From positions 6,516,983 to 6,580,982 of the forward strand of contig NZ_LGQW01000015.1 in assembly GCF_003116035.1 (NCBI RefSeq): a stretch of 64,000 nt of DNA, read 5' to 3'. This document shows, in pieces, positions 42,801 to 51,050 of the stretch. Source of the stretch: Azospirillum sp. TSH64 (GTDB lineage Bacteria; Pseudomonadota; Alphaproteobacteria; Azospirillales; Azospirillaceae). Position 1 is the first letter of the stretch. Each line of letters opens with the position of its first letter. Both the position numbers and the translations under genes were made by a program. Under the pieces are notes generated by a model that ran no database searches, was not told where the DNA came from, and saw nothing but the letters and a program-made list of their open reading frames with translations.

Positions 42801-44644
42801 TTGCCGACGCGGTGCTGCCGCGCTTCCTCGCCCCCGGCGATACGGCGCAGGTCCTGCTGTCGCTCGACAACCTGAACGGCCCGTCCGGCGACTACCGCAT
42901 GACCCTGACCGCCGAGGGCGCCGTCTCCATCGTCCGGACGGAGTCCAGCGGTGAGGCGGCCGGCGAATCGGGCAACGAGCTGGCCGTGCCGAAGCTGGCG
43001 CGCGGCAAGCGGGCGACCGCCGGCCGTGTGCTGACCGCCACCGCCGTCGGGGCCGGCCATGTCACGCTGGACGTCACCGGTCCCGACGGCGTGCGCGTCA
43101 CCCGCCGTTGGGATGTGACGGTGCGTCCGGCCACGCCGCCGGTGTCGCGCCGCAACGTTGCCGCCCTGCCGACCGACAAGGGCCTGACCGTTCCCGCCGA
43201 CATCGCCGCCGGCCTGCGGCCGGAAACCGTCGCGGTCGGTGCGGAGATCGCGCCGCTGCCGGACCTGGACGTGCCGGGCCTGCTCTTCGCGCTCGACCGT
43301 GCCGCCGCGGGCGGAGCGGAGCAGACCGCCAGCCGCATCCTGCCGCTGCTGTCGCTGAGCGACGTCGCCGCCGGCCTCGGCATCGCGCCGGAGGACCGCA
43401 TCAAGGCGCGTGTCCAGCGCAGCGTCGACCGGCTGCTGACCTTCCAGCGCATCGACGGAGCCTTCGCCCCCTGGTCGCCGAAGGGCGATCTCGATCCCTG
43501 GCTGACCGCCTATGCGGTGGATGTGCTGGGCCGGGCCAAGGCGGCGGGCTACCGCATTCCCGACCAGCCCTACCGCAAGGGTCTGGACTGGCTGAAGCAG
43601 GCCATCGACAACGCCTGGGTCGAGACCGCCGACCTGCCGGGCCGCGCCTATGCACTCCATGTGCTGGCACGCGCCAAGATGATCGACGCCGGTGCGGTGC
43701 GGTACTTCCGCGAGAACTATTGGGACCGGCTGCCGACCGACTTCGCCCGGGCGCAGATCGCCGCGGCGGCCGCCGTGCTCGGCGACCAGCCGGGTGCTGC
43801 CGAAGCCTTTTCCAAGCTGTCCGGCGCCCGCATGGTCACATCCAGCCTGCGCGACCACGGCTCCTCCCTGCGCGACGAGGCCGGTGTCGTCTTCCTGATG
43901 GCGGAGAGCGGTGCCGTGGAGCGCGACCGCATCTTCCAGGCCGCCGAGCGTGTGGCGAAGACCTTCGCCGCCGTCCGCACCACCAACCTGCAGGAGCAGG
44001 CCTGGCTGCTGCTGGCGTCCAAGGCGCTGATCGACCGGGCGGCTCCGATGAAGCTCGCCATCGGCGAGCAGACGGTGGAGAACGCCAAGCCGCAGATCCT
44101 GGCCGTCGATCCCGCCGCCCCGCCCGCCATCCGCAATCTGGGCGGCGAGGTCAGGCAGATCCTGTCGGTGACGGGCGTGCCCGACCAGCCGGCCGGTGCT
44201 GAGGAGCAGGGGATGACCATCCGCCGCCGCCTGTTCGACATGGCCGGCCGTCCGGTCGATCCGGCCGGCATCCGCCACAACGACCTGCTGGTGGTGATCC
44301 TGGAGGGCGAGGTCGGCGACCCGCTCGACCATTCGGTGCTGGTCAGCGATCCGCTGCCGGCCGGCTTCGAGATCGAGAATGTCCGGCTCGCCAACAGCGG
44401 CCAGCTCGGCAAGCTGTCCTGGCTGGGCGAGCTGTCGTCGGCCCGCAATGTCGAGTTCCGCGAGGACCGCTTCCTGGCCGCCGTCGACCTGCCGAAGGCG
44501 GCCCCCCGCTTCCGGCTGGTCTATCTGGTCCGCGCCGTCACCCCCGGCGACTTCGCGGCCCCCGGCGCCCAGGTGCAGGATCTCCAGCGTCCCCACCTGT
44601 CCGCCCGCACCGCCGCCTCCCGGCTGCGCGTGCTGCCGGAGTAA
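39839..44644 (+). CDS. Bacterial alpha-2-macroglobulin family lipoprotein lacking the thioester cysteine
   Basis: 1,601 residues from the ATG at 39839. Lipoprotein signal with lipobox LAAC (Cys15), then a chain of macroglobulin-like beta domains, including TDRGIYRPGETVQL-like sequence (TERGIYRPGETVQLTALLRD, ~375) and a bait-like region. The terpene-cyclase-like thioester domain starts around 1,150. There the usual CxEQ(T)TS signature reads GGAEQTASR, with Gly1159 where the reactive Cys should be. Relatives (E. coli YfhM, YfaS) trap proteases in the periplasm; YfhM has the thioester and YfaS does not, so this is probably a non-thioester, YfaS-like form, yet with a lipid anchor as in YfhM. The usual partner pbpC is not adjacent. 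Confidence 0.92.
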   Translation: MLRALARVCAVLAACSGTLTVSQTFAADPPAEPVPFGVSSVEVVAERDTPQACFTFTDRLERSRAVNYRDYVTVEPAVDGAAIARDRTLCVEGLRHGDSYRVTLKDGLPGADGKRLPAADTREVQVPNRKPSLAFRGAGYILPRVGAEGLPLRSINLDRAKLQVLRIADRALVEKIYFGRITQQMTDYDIGEILDKSGQEVWRGEMGIGNQPNRTVTTAFPIDAVLGKLDPGVYVAIAGADEIKPGGWDRKATQWFVVSDLGLNTILGDDSLVVFSRSVQTAAPAAGVELRLVARNGTELGRLQTGEDGLGRFDLAALRAAGAEPVQALFAARGDGDFAVLDLTAGGAPPAEAQDKPVGVVRPAAGGLDTYLYTERGIYRPGETVQLTALLRDADLNPPPAGKQLTIRVLRPDGLEVERRSLADSGAGGYATRIDLPMNAYPGNWVVTAHAEPDGPAIGRVEFLLEDFVPPRLDVALASPTTELASDGEADIALDSHYLYGAPASGLPGELTVTLRAAANPYPSLPGYHFGLVQEEVKPARADLPGFITDSNGSARLKVKLPRPPDSTRPLEAVVRATLFDIGGRPVGRDFVLPVRHQPFAVGIKPRFEGDGVPEGATAGFDVIAVGPDGKPTDRADLSYELFEEEYDYAWYEANGRWDYKVTVKDQRVTGGSLSAQAAAPASVETPVAAGRYRLEVFDPKTGVASSFRFAAGWWMTPTAGDRPDAVDVSVMMPAYRSGESAWVFVKPPYDSQVLVAVADRGVSYAVTRAIGPQGAFLEIPVGQGWTSGAHVLATAFATSDPQSKKPPRRAVGLAWLAMDKAPRTLDVRLSAPAETEPRRAMTADIAVEGVAEGKQAFVTLAAVDESVMQLTDQPSPDPARHYLRKRPLTVELRDSYGRLIDPASLDAARPPVQPTPRLRQISGMVPPKSERVVSLYSGILTVGAGGKLSVPLDLPDFQGRLRLMAVAWSEGRIGQAESQMLVRDPVVADAVLPRFLAPGDTAQVLLSLDNLNGPSGDYRMTLTAEGAVSIVRTESSGEAAGESGNELAVPKLARGKRATAGRVLTATAVGAGHVTLDVTGPDGVRVTRRWDVTVRPATPPVSRRNVAALPTDKGLTVPADIAAGLRPETVAVGAEIAPLPDLDVPGLLFALDRAAAGGAEQTASRILPLLSLSDVAAGLGIAPEDRIKARVQRSVDRLLTFQRIDGAFAPWSPKGDLDPWLTAYAVDVLGRAKAAGYRIPDQPYRKGLDWLKQAIDNAWVETADLPGRAYALHVLARAKMIDAGAVRYFRENYWDRLPTDFARAQIAAAAAVLGDQPGAAEAFSKLSGARMVTSSLRDHGSSLRDEAGVVFLMAESGAVERDRIFQAAERVAKTFAAVRTTNLQEQAWLLLASKALIDRAAPMKLAIGEQTVENAKPQILAVDPAAPPAIRNLGGEVRQILSVTGVPDQPAGAEEQGMTIRRRLFDMAGRPVDPAGIRHNDLLVVILEGEVGDPLDHSVLVSDPLPAGFEIENVRLANSGQLGKLSWLGELSSARNVEFREDRFLAAVDLPKAAPRFRLVYLVRAVTPGDFAAPGAQVQDLQRPHLSARTAASRLRVLPE

Positions 44645-44660
44645 AGCAGGCACAAGCGGA

Positions 44661-44684
44661 GGGGGCGCCGGCACCGGCGCCCCC
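44661..44684 (+). terminator. G+C-rich hairpin after the macroglobulin gene
   Basis: GGGGGCGCCG (44661-44670) and CGGCGCCCCC (44675-44684) pair perfectly around GCAC, 17 bases after the macroglobulin stop and 18 bases before the end of the convergent small membrane gene. No U-tract, so its strength is uncertain. Confidence 0.55.
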
Positions 44685-44701
44685 AACCGAGTTGACGACG
44701 T

Positions 44702-44890
44702 CTAAAGGTAGCTCTGTTCGCCCCGGTGGCTCTCCCGCCGCCGGGCGAGGAGGGTCAGGCCCGCCACCACCACGGCGAATGCCAGGGTCAGCATCAGGTA
44801 GAAGGCCAATGCGAGGCCGACGGTCATGGTGCCGATCAGCACCATGGCCAGTATCCAGACGCCCAACGATACGATGGCGCGCGCCGACAT
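44702..44890 (-). CDS. Small two-helix membrane protein
   Basis: 62 residues from the ATG at 44890 with CAGGAGA seven bases upstream. Almost all of the chain is hydrophobic: helix 1 about residues 5-27 (IVSLGVWILAMVLIGTMTVG) and helix 2 about 29-48, followed by a charged tail RRRESHRGEQSYL. No family recognised. Its good ribosome site and well-formed topology argue that it is a real small gene. Confidence 0.6.
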   Translation of the reverse strand: MSARAIVSLGVWILAMVLIGTMTVGLALAFYLMLTLAFAVVVAGLTLLARRRESHRGEQSYL

Positions 44891-45255
44891 GGGTTGTCTC
44901 CTGTCCCCTGTCCTGATCCGCCCGAAAACTTCAAAACCCGCCCTGAACCCGTCACGGCCTTGCGGCCGTCTGTTATTCGCCGCCCCCGCTTCCCACATCC
45001 GAGTGTGGGCAACGGCGAGGAGGCGTGCATTCACCGCGAAGCCTGCCACAGCCGCCGTCATCGGCGGGGCGTGGCATCCTGTCACTGTGCGGGCGCGCCG
45101 CACCCGTTAGGGACTGAACTGTCGCCGTCCCAAGGCGCCGATCCGTGCCTCCGGCCTGCTGGCCTGCCAACTGGTTGGCATGGTCAACAAGTCTGTTGAC
45201 AGCAAGCGGCATCGACCTTACCTTTACGTAAACGTCAAGGAAGGGAGCAGGCGGA
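44891..45255. promoter_or_regulatory. Promoter region of the MerR/beta-oxidation operon with three stacked dyads
   Basis: 365 bases without a supported gene. The last 90 bases hold three inverted repeats: TGCCAA-ctgg-TTGGCA (45165-45180), GTCAACA-agtc-TGTTGAC (45183-45200) and CCTT-N3-TTTACGTAAA-N4-AAGG (45216-45240). TTGACA (45196-45201) with TACCTT (45219-45224) at 17-base spacing is a plausible promoter, and the third dyad overlaps its -10. Dyads of the TTTACGTAAA kind are known for MerR-type regulators of acyl-CoA and branched-chain amino acid catabolism. Confidence 0.6.
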
Positions 45256-45747
45256 GTGGATCGGCTTTCGTTCGGCAACGGCGCGATGGAGGCGGGGGAG
45301 GGTGACGGCGATGGCTGCCTGTCCGGCCCCAGGCTCGCCATCGGCGAACTGGCCGGGGAGTTCGGTCTGACCCACCGCACCATCCGCCATTACGAGGATG
45401 AAGGGCTGCTGTCGCCGGAGCGGATCGGCACCGCCCCTGGGGGCACCCGTGTCTACGGCCACCGCGACCGCGCCCGGCTGGCGCTGATCTGCCGGGGCAA
45501 GCGGCTGGGCTTCAGCCTGGCCGAGATCAAGGATTTCCTGAACCTCTACGACACCGACGACGCCCAGATCGAGCAGATGCGCTACATGCGCTCCATCGCG
45601 CGCCGCCGGATTTCCGCACTTGAACAGCAGCTTGCCGACGTCGAACAGACGCTGGCGGAGCTGTGCACCATCGACACCCAGATCTCCGAGCATCTCAGCC
45701 GCAACGGCATCACGGAGACGCAGGACATGGAGGAGAAGCACTCATGA
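45256..45747 (+). CDS. MerR-family regulator of an acyl-CoA degradation operon (LiuR-like)
   Basis: 163 residues from a GTG start (GGGAG upstream). The MerR helix-turn-helix and wing span ~28-95: LAIGELAGEFGLTHRTIRHY, then EDEGLLSPERIG and GTRVYGHRDRARLALI. The dimerisation coiled coil includes RRRISALEQQLADVEQTLAE. No clustered cysteines, so not a metal or redox sensor. It is the first gene of an operon with thiolase, hydroxyacyl-CoA dehydrogenase/hydratase and acyl-CoA dehydrogenase, and overlaps the thiolase start by four bases (ATGA). It probably senses an acyl-CoA and regulates its own operon. Confidence 0.9.
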   Translation: MDRLSFGNGAMEAGEGDGDGCLSGPRLAIGELAGEFGLTHRTIRHYEDEGLLSPERIGTAPGGTRVYGHRDRARLALICRGKRLGFSLAEIKDFLNLYDTDDAQIEQMRYMRSIARRRISALEQQLADVEQTLAELCTIDTQISEHLSRNGITETQDMEEKHS

Positions 45748-46880
45748 AGTCGGTCGTCATCGCCGGTTATGCCCGTTCGCCCTTCGCCTTCGCCCACAAG
45801 GGCGAGCTGACCAAGGTCCGCCCCGACGATCTGCTGGCCCGCGTCATCGCGGCGCTGGTCGAGCGCACCGGCCTGAAGACCGAGGACGTCGAGGACGTCA
45901 TCGTCGGCTGCTCCTTCCCCGAGGGCGAGCAGGGGCTGAACGTCGCCCGCAGCATCTCCTTCCTGGCCAAGCTGCCGCAGACCGCGGCGGCCACCACGGT
46001 GAACCGCTATTGCGGCTCCTCCATGCAGTCGATCCACCAGGCGGCAGGCGCCATCCAGATGGGCGCCGGCGAGGTCTTCGTCTGCGGCGGCGTCGAATCG
46101 ATGACCCGCGTGCCGATCATGGGCTTCAACCCGATGCCGAACCCGGCGCTGAAGGAGTCCTATCCGGAAGCCTACTGTTCGATGGGCATCACAGCGGAGA
46201 ATGTCGCCCGCAAATACGCCATCTCCCGCGCCGAGCAGGAGGCGCTCGCCGTCGCCTCCCACGCCAAGGCCGCGGAGGCGCAAGCCGCCGGTCGCCTGGC
46301 CGATGAGATCGTCGGCATCCAGACCCCGGCCGGTCTGGTCGACAAGGACGGCTGCATCCGTCCCGGCACCAACGCCGACAGCCTGGCGGGCCTGAAGCCG
46401 GCCTTCACCGCCGACGGCACCGTGACCGCCGGCACCTCCTCGCCGCTGACCGACGGCGCGTCGGTCGTGCTGGTGACGACGGAGGAGTATGCCCGCGCCC
46501 ACGGGCTGCCGATCCTGGCGAAGATCCGCTCGGTCGCCGTCGCCGGCTGCGCGCCGGAACTGATGGGGCTGGGTCCGGTCCCGGCCACCCGCAAGGCGCT
46601 GGCCCGCGCCGGCCTGTCGATCAACGACATCGACATCATCGAGATCAACGAGGCCTTCTCGTCCCAGGCCATCGCCTGCATGCGCGACCTCGACATCGAC
46701 CCGTCCCGCATCAACCCGGACGGCGGCGCGCTGGCGCTCGGCCATCCGCTGGGGGCCACCGGCGCCCGCATCACCGGCAAGGCCGCGGCCCTGCTGAAGC
46801 GCGAAGGCAAGCAGTTCGCGCTGGCGACCCAGTGCATCGGCGGCGGCCAGGGCATCGCCACCATCCTGGAAGCGGTCTGA
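45744..46880 (+). CDS. Acetyl-CoA acyltransferase (beta-oxidation thiolase)
   Basis: 378 residues; cleaves 3-oxoacyl-CoA with CoA to acetyl-CoA and a shortened acyl-CoA. Active-site Cys90 in TVNRYCGSSMQSIHQAAGAI, His in GHPLGATGARI (~336) and second Cys in CIGGGQGIATILE (~366), plus INEAFSSQA (~305). The ATG overlaps the stop of the MerR gene. Closest to FadA/FadI-type degradative thiolases by operon context; a biosynthetic PhaA role is unlikely next to an acyl-CoA dehydrogenase and hydratase. Confidence 0.92.
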   Translation: MKSVVIAGYARSPFAFAHKGELTKVRPDDLLARVIAALVERTGLKTEDVEDVIVGCSFPEGEQGLNVARSISFLAKLPQTAAATTVNRYCGSSMQSIHQAAGAIQMGAGEVFVCGGVESMTRVPIMGFNPMPNPALKESYPEAYCSMGITAENVARKYAISRAEQEALAVASHAKAAEAQAAGRLADEIVGIQTPAGLVDKDGCIRPGTNADSLAGLKPAFTADGTVTAGTSSPLTDGASVVLVTTEEYARAHGLPILAKIRSVAVAGCAPELMGLGPVPATRKALARAGLSINDIDIIEINEAFSSQAIACMRDLDIDPSRINPDGGALALGHPLGATGARITGKAAALLKREGKQFALATQCIGGGQGIATILEAV

Positions 46881-46906
46881 CGAACGGGATCGGGGAGGAA
46901 ACGACC

Positions 46907-49243
46907 ATGAAGATCGAACGCGCCGCCGTGATCGGTGCGGGCGTGATGGGTGCCGGCATTGCCGCCCATTTCGCCAACGCCGGCATCCCCTGCGTCCTGC
47001 TCGACATCCCGGCGAAGGAGGGCGACCGCAGCGCCATCGCCAAGGGTGCAGTGGCAAAGATGCTGAAGACCGATCCGGCCCCCTTCATGCATCCCAGGAA
47101 CGCCAGGCTGATCACGCCCGGCAATCTTGAGGATGACCTGACCCTGCTGGCCGACGTCGACTGGATCGTCGAGGCCATCGTCGAGAACCCGGCGATCAAG
47201 GCCGACCTCTATAAGCGCATCGACCCGGTGCGCAAGGCGGGCTCGGTGGTGTCGTCCAACACCTCCACCATTCCGCTGGCGGTGCTGACGGAGGGGCAGA
47301 GCGAGCAGTTCGCCAAGGACTTCCTGATCACCCACTTCTTCAACCCGCCGCGCTACATGCGGCTGCTGGAGATCGTCGGCGGCGCCGACACGCGCGCCGA
47401 TGCGCTGGCCGCCATCGCCGATGTCTGCGACCGCCGTCTCGGCAAGGGCGTCGTCCATTGCAAGGACACGCCGGGCTTCATCGCCAACCGCATCGGCGTC
47501 TTCTGGATCCAGGCGGCGGTGAATGCCGCGGTCGATCTGGGGCTGACGGTGGAGGAGGCGGACGCCGTCGGCGGCCGTCCGATGGGCATCCCCAAGACCG
47601 GCATCTTCGGCCTGATGGATCTGGTCGGGCTCGACCTGATGCCGCACATCGCCAAGAGCATGTCGGCGACCCTGCCGGCCAACGACGCCTATCGCGGCCA
47701 GATGCGCGAGCACCCGGTCATCACGAAGATGATCGCCGACGGTTATACCGGCCGCAAGGGCAAGGGCGGCTTCTACCGCATCAACAAGGCCGGCGGCGGC
47801 AAGGTGAAGGAGTCGGTCGACCTCCAGACCGGCGAATATGCCCCGTCGGAGAAGGCCCGGCTGGACAGCGTGTCCTCCGCAGGCCGCGACCTGCGCAAGC
47901 TGTGCGAGCATCCGGACAAGGGTGGCCTCTTCGCCCGCCGCGTCCTGGCCCAGACGCTGGCCTATGCCGCCAGCCTGGTGCCGGAGATCGCCGACAGCAT
48001 CGTCGCCGTCGATGAGGGCATGCGGCTCGGCTACAACTGGAAGCAGGGCCCGTTCGAGCTGATCGACCGGCTGGGCACCGGCTGGTTCGCCGAGCTGTGC
48101 CGCTCGGAAGGCATTCCGGTCCCGGCGCTGGTCGAGACCGCCGCCGGCCGTCCCTTCTACCGGGTGGAGGGCGGCAAGCTCCAGCACCTGACCACGGCCG
48201 GCGTCTATGACACGGTGGTGCGCCCGGACGGCGTGCTGCTGCTGTCCGACATCAAGCGCGCCGCCGGCAAGCCGGTGTGGAAGAACGGCTCGGCCAGCCT
48301 GTGGGACATCGGCGACGGCGTGCTGTGCGTCGAGTTCACCAGCAAGATGAACGCCGTCGATGCCGACATCATGGCCGCCTACGAGAAGGCGATGCGCCTG
48401 ATCGGCGACGGGAAAGGCGACTGGAAGGCGCTGGTCATCCACAACGAGGCCGACAATTTCTCGGTCGGCGCCAATCTGGGCCTCGCCCTGTTCGCGCTGA
48501 ACATCGGCCTGTGGCCGCAGATCGAAGAGATGGTGGAGGGCGGCCAGCGCACCTACCGCGCGCTGAAATACGCGCCCTTCCCGGTGGTGGCGGCCCCCAG
48601 CGGCATGGCATTGGGCGGCGGCTGCGAGATCCTGCTGCATTCCGACCATGTCCAGGCCCATGCCGAGACCTATGTCGGCCTCGTCGAGGTCGGCGTCGGG
48701 CTGATCCCGGCCTGGGGCGGCTGCACCGAGATGCTGGCCCGCCATCAGGCCAACCCGAAGGCACCGCGCGGACCGATGCCCGGCATCGCCAAGGCCTTCG
48801 AGATCATCAGCACCGCCACCGTCGCCAAGTCGGCGGCCGAGGCCAAGGAACTGCTGTATTTCCGCGCCACCGACGGCATCACCATGAACCGCGACCGGCT
48901 GCTGGCCGACGCCAAGGCCAAGGCGCTGGAACTGGCGGCGGACTACACCGCGCCGGAGAAGACCGCCAGCTACGTCCTGCCCGGCCCCAGCGCCAAGGCG
49001 GCGATGGAACTGGCGGTGGAAGGCTTCGCCCTGCAGGGCAAGGTCACGCCGCATGACAAGGTGGTTTGCGCCGCCCTGGCCGAGGTGCTGAGCGGCGGCG
49101 AGGAGGCCGACATCTCCAAGCCGGTCGGCGAGGACCACATCCTGCGGCTGGAGCGCGAGGCGTTCATGGGTCTGGTGCGCACCGGCGGCACCATCGACCG
49201 GATCGAGCACATGCTGCTCACCGGCAAGCCGCTGCGGAACTGA
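46907..49243 (+). CDS. 3-hydroxyacyl-CoA dehydrogenase/enoyl-CoA hydratase, two-domain, dehydrogenase first
   Basis: 778 residues from the ATG at 46907 (GGGGAGGAAACG upstream). N-terminal NAD domain AAVIGAGVMGAGIAAHFANA, catalytic histidine region FLITHFFNPPRYM (~140), two dehydrogenase C-terminal domains (~185-410), then an enoyl-CoA hydratase/isomerase domain (~440-700) with MALGGGCEILLHSDHVQAHA. This order is the reverse of E. coli FadB/FadJ and matches the B. subtilis FadN-like type. Carries out the middle two steps of beta-oxidation, between the acyl-CoA dehydrogenase and thiolase of the same operon. Confidence 0.93.
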   Translation: MKIERAAVIGAGVMGAGIAAHFANAGIPCVLLDIPAKEGDRSAIAKGAVAKMLKTDPAPFMHPRNARLITPGNLEDDLTLLADVDWIVEAIVENPAIKADLYKRIDPVRKAGSVVSSNTSTIPLAVLTEGQSEQFAKDFLITHFFNPPRYMRLLEIVGGADTRADALAAIADVCDRRLGKGVVHCKDTPGFIANRIGVFWIQAAVNAAVDLGLTVEEADAVGGRPMGIPKTGIFGLMDLVGLDLMPHIAKSMSATLPANDAYRGQMREHPVITKMIADGYTGRKGKGGFYRINKAGGGKVKESVDLQTGEYAPSEKARLDSVSSAGRDLRKLCEHPDKGGLFARRVLAQTLAYAASLVPEIADSIVAVDEGMRLGYNWKQGPFELIDRLGTGWFAELCRSEGIPVPALVETAAGRPFYRVEGGKLQHLTTAGVYDTVVRPDGVLLLSDIKRAAGKPVWKNGSASLWDIGDGVLCVEFTSKMNAVDADIMAAYEKAMRLIGDGKGDWKALVIHNEADNFSVGANLGLALFALNIGLWPQIEEMVEGGQRTYRALKYAPFPVVAAPSGMALGGGCEILLHSDHVQAHAETYVGLVEVGVGLIPAWGGCTEMLARHQANPKAPRGPMPGIAKAFEIISTATVAKSAAEAKELLYFRATDGITMNRDRLLADAKAKALELAADYTAPEKTASYVLPGPSAKAAMELAVEGFALQGKVTPHDKVVCAALAEVLSGGEEADISKPVGEDHILRLEREAFMGLVRTGGTIDRIEHMLLTGKPLRN

Positions 49244-49259
49244 GGGGGAGGAACGAGAG

Positions 49260-51050
49260 ATGCCGATCTACAAGGCTCCGCTTGAGGATGTGCGCTTCGT
49301 CCTGGACGAGATCGTCGGGCTGGACAAGCTGTCGGCCCTGCCGGGCTATGAGGACGCCACGCCGGAACTCGTCGGCCAGGTGCTGGAGGAAGGCGCCAAG
49401 CTGTGCGAGGAGGTGCTGTTCCCGCTGAACCAGTCCGGCGACGGCGAGGGCTGCCATTTCGAGAATGGCGAGGTCCGCACGCCCAAGGGCTTCAAGGAAG
49501 CCTACAGCACCTACATCGAGGCCGGCTGGCAGGGGCTGGCCTGCGACCCGGCCTATGGCGGGCAGGGGCTGCCGAAGCTGGTCAACACCATGCTGGAGGA
49601 GTTCATCTGCTCCGCCAACCTCAGCTTCGGCATGTATCCCGGCCTGTCGCTCGGCGCCTACAACGCGCTGGCGATGTACGGCTCGGACGAGCTGAAGCAG
49701 CGCTTCCTGCCCAAGCTGGTCGACGGCACCTGGTCCGGCACCATGTGCCTGACCGAGCCGCATTGCGGCACCGACCTCGGCATCATCCGCACCAAGGCGG
49801 TGCCGGACGGTGAGGGTGCCTACAAGATCACCGGCACCAAGATCTTCATCTCGGCCGGCGAGCATGACCTGACCGAGAACATCCTGCATCTGGTGCTGGC
49901 CCGCCTGCCCGACGCGCCGGCCGGAACCCGCGGCATCAGCCTGTTCCTGGTGCCGAAGTTCATGCCCGACGCCGACGGGAAGCCGGGGGCGCGCAACGGT
50001 GTCGCATGCGGTTCCATCGAGCACAAGATGGGCATCAAGGCGTCGTCGACCTGCGTCATGAACTTCGAGGACGCCACCGGCTGGCTGGTCGGCGAGCCGC
50101 ACAAGGGCATGCGCGCCATGTTCGTGATGATGAACGCGGCCCGTCTGGCCGTGGGCATCCAGGGGCTGGGTCTGGCCGAGGTGTCCTACCAGAACGCCGT
50201 CAACTATGCCCGCGAACGGCTCCAGGGCCGCTCGCTGTCAGGGGTGAAGGCACCGGACAAGCCGGCCGACCCGATCATCGTCCATCCCGACGTGCGCCGG
50301 AACCTGCTGACCGCCCGCGCCTTCACCGAAGGGGCGCGTGCGCTCGGCGCACTGACCGCCTACAAGCTCGACGTGGCGGAGAAGCATCCCGACGAGCGCA
50401 CCCGGCGGGATGCCGACGAGTTCGTCCAGCTGATGACGCCGATCGTCAAGGCGCTCTTCACCGACATCGGTTTCGAGTCGGCCAACATCGCCGTGCAGGT
50501 CCATGGCGGCCACGGCTTCATCTGGGAAACCGGCGTCGAGCAGTATGTCCGCGACGCCCGCATCTGCCAGATCTATGAGGGCACCAACGGCATCCAGGCG
50601 CTCGACCTCGTCGGCCGCAAGCTGCCGCAGGACATCGGCCGTCTGCTCCGCCACTTCTTCCACCCCGTCGGCCGCGACATCGAGGCGGCGATGGAGAGGG
50701 ACGAGCTGGGCGAGTTCGTGATGCCGCTGGCCAAGGCCTTTGCCAAGCTCCAGCAGGCCACCGCCCTGATCGCCCAGAAGGGCCTGAAGGATCCGGAGGA
50801 GGCCGGTGCCGCCGCCAGCGACTATCTGCGCCTGTTCGGGCTGGTGGCGCTGGGCTGGACCTGGCTGACCATGGTGGAGAAGGCGCAGGCCAAGCTCGAA
50901 GCCGGGGAGGGCAATGCCGCCTTCTATGAGGCCAAGATCAAGACCGCGCGCTTCTTTATGGCCAAGCTGCTGCCGCAGACCAACAGCCTGTTCATCACCA
51001 TCGCCGCCGGCGCCAAGCCGCTGATGGAACTGGAAGACGCCGCCTTCTGA
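49260..51050 (+). CDS. Acyl-CoA dehydrogenase
   Basis: FAD enzyme of 596 residues that introduces the first double bond into acyl-CoA. Longer than MCAD-type enzymes (~380) because of an N-terminal segment (VRFVLDEIVGLDKLSALPGY) and a C-terminal helical extension, as in the DUF-extended FadE-like group common in proteobacteria. Seen: CLTEPHCGTDLGIIRTKAV (~165), flavin-binding segment KIFISAGEHDLTENI, and catalytic Glu440 in CQIYEGTNGIQALDLVGRKL. Lies 16 bases after the dehydrogenase/hydratase gene; a strong terminator follows. Confidence 0.93.
   Translation: MPIYKAPLEDVRFVLDEIVGLDKLSALPGYEDATPELVGQVLEEGAKLCEEVLFPLNQSGDGEGCHFENGEVRTPKGFKEAYSTYIEAGWQGLACDPAYGGQGLPKLVNTMLEEFICSANLSFGMYPGLSLGAYNALAMYGSDELKQRFLPKLVDGTWSGTMCLTEPHCGTDLGIIRTKAVPDGEGAYKITGTKIFISAGEHDLTENILHLVLARLPDAPAGTRGISLFLVPKFMPDADGKPGARNGVACGSIEHKMGIKASSTCVMNFEDATGWLVGEPHKGMRAMFVMMNAARLAVGIQGLGLAEVSYQNAVNYARERLQGRSLSGVKAPDKPADPIIVHPDVRRNLLTARAFTEGARALGALTAYKLDVAEKHPDERTRRDADEFVQLMTPIVKALFTDIGFESANIAVQVHGGHGFIWETGVEQYVRDARICQIYEGTNGIQALDLVGRKLPQDIGRLLRHFFHPVGRDIEAAMERDELGEFVMPLAKAFAKLQQATALIAQKGLKDPEEAGAAASDYLRLFGLVALGWTWLTMVEKAQAKLEAGEGNAAFYEAKIKTARFFMAKLLPQTNSLFITIAAGAKPLMELEDAAF

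Noticed and set aside
40952-44686. 1,244-codon open frame on the minus strand
   Set aside because: Antisense to the macroglobulin gene; its translation is Gly/Arg/Gln/Ala/Asp-rich without domains, as expected for the complement of a G+C-rich gene.
46172-49210. 1,012-codon open frame on the minus strand
   Set aside because: Antisense to the thiolase and dehydrogenase/hydratase genes; composition bias only.
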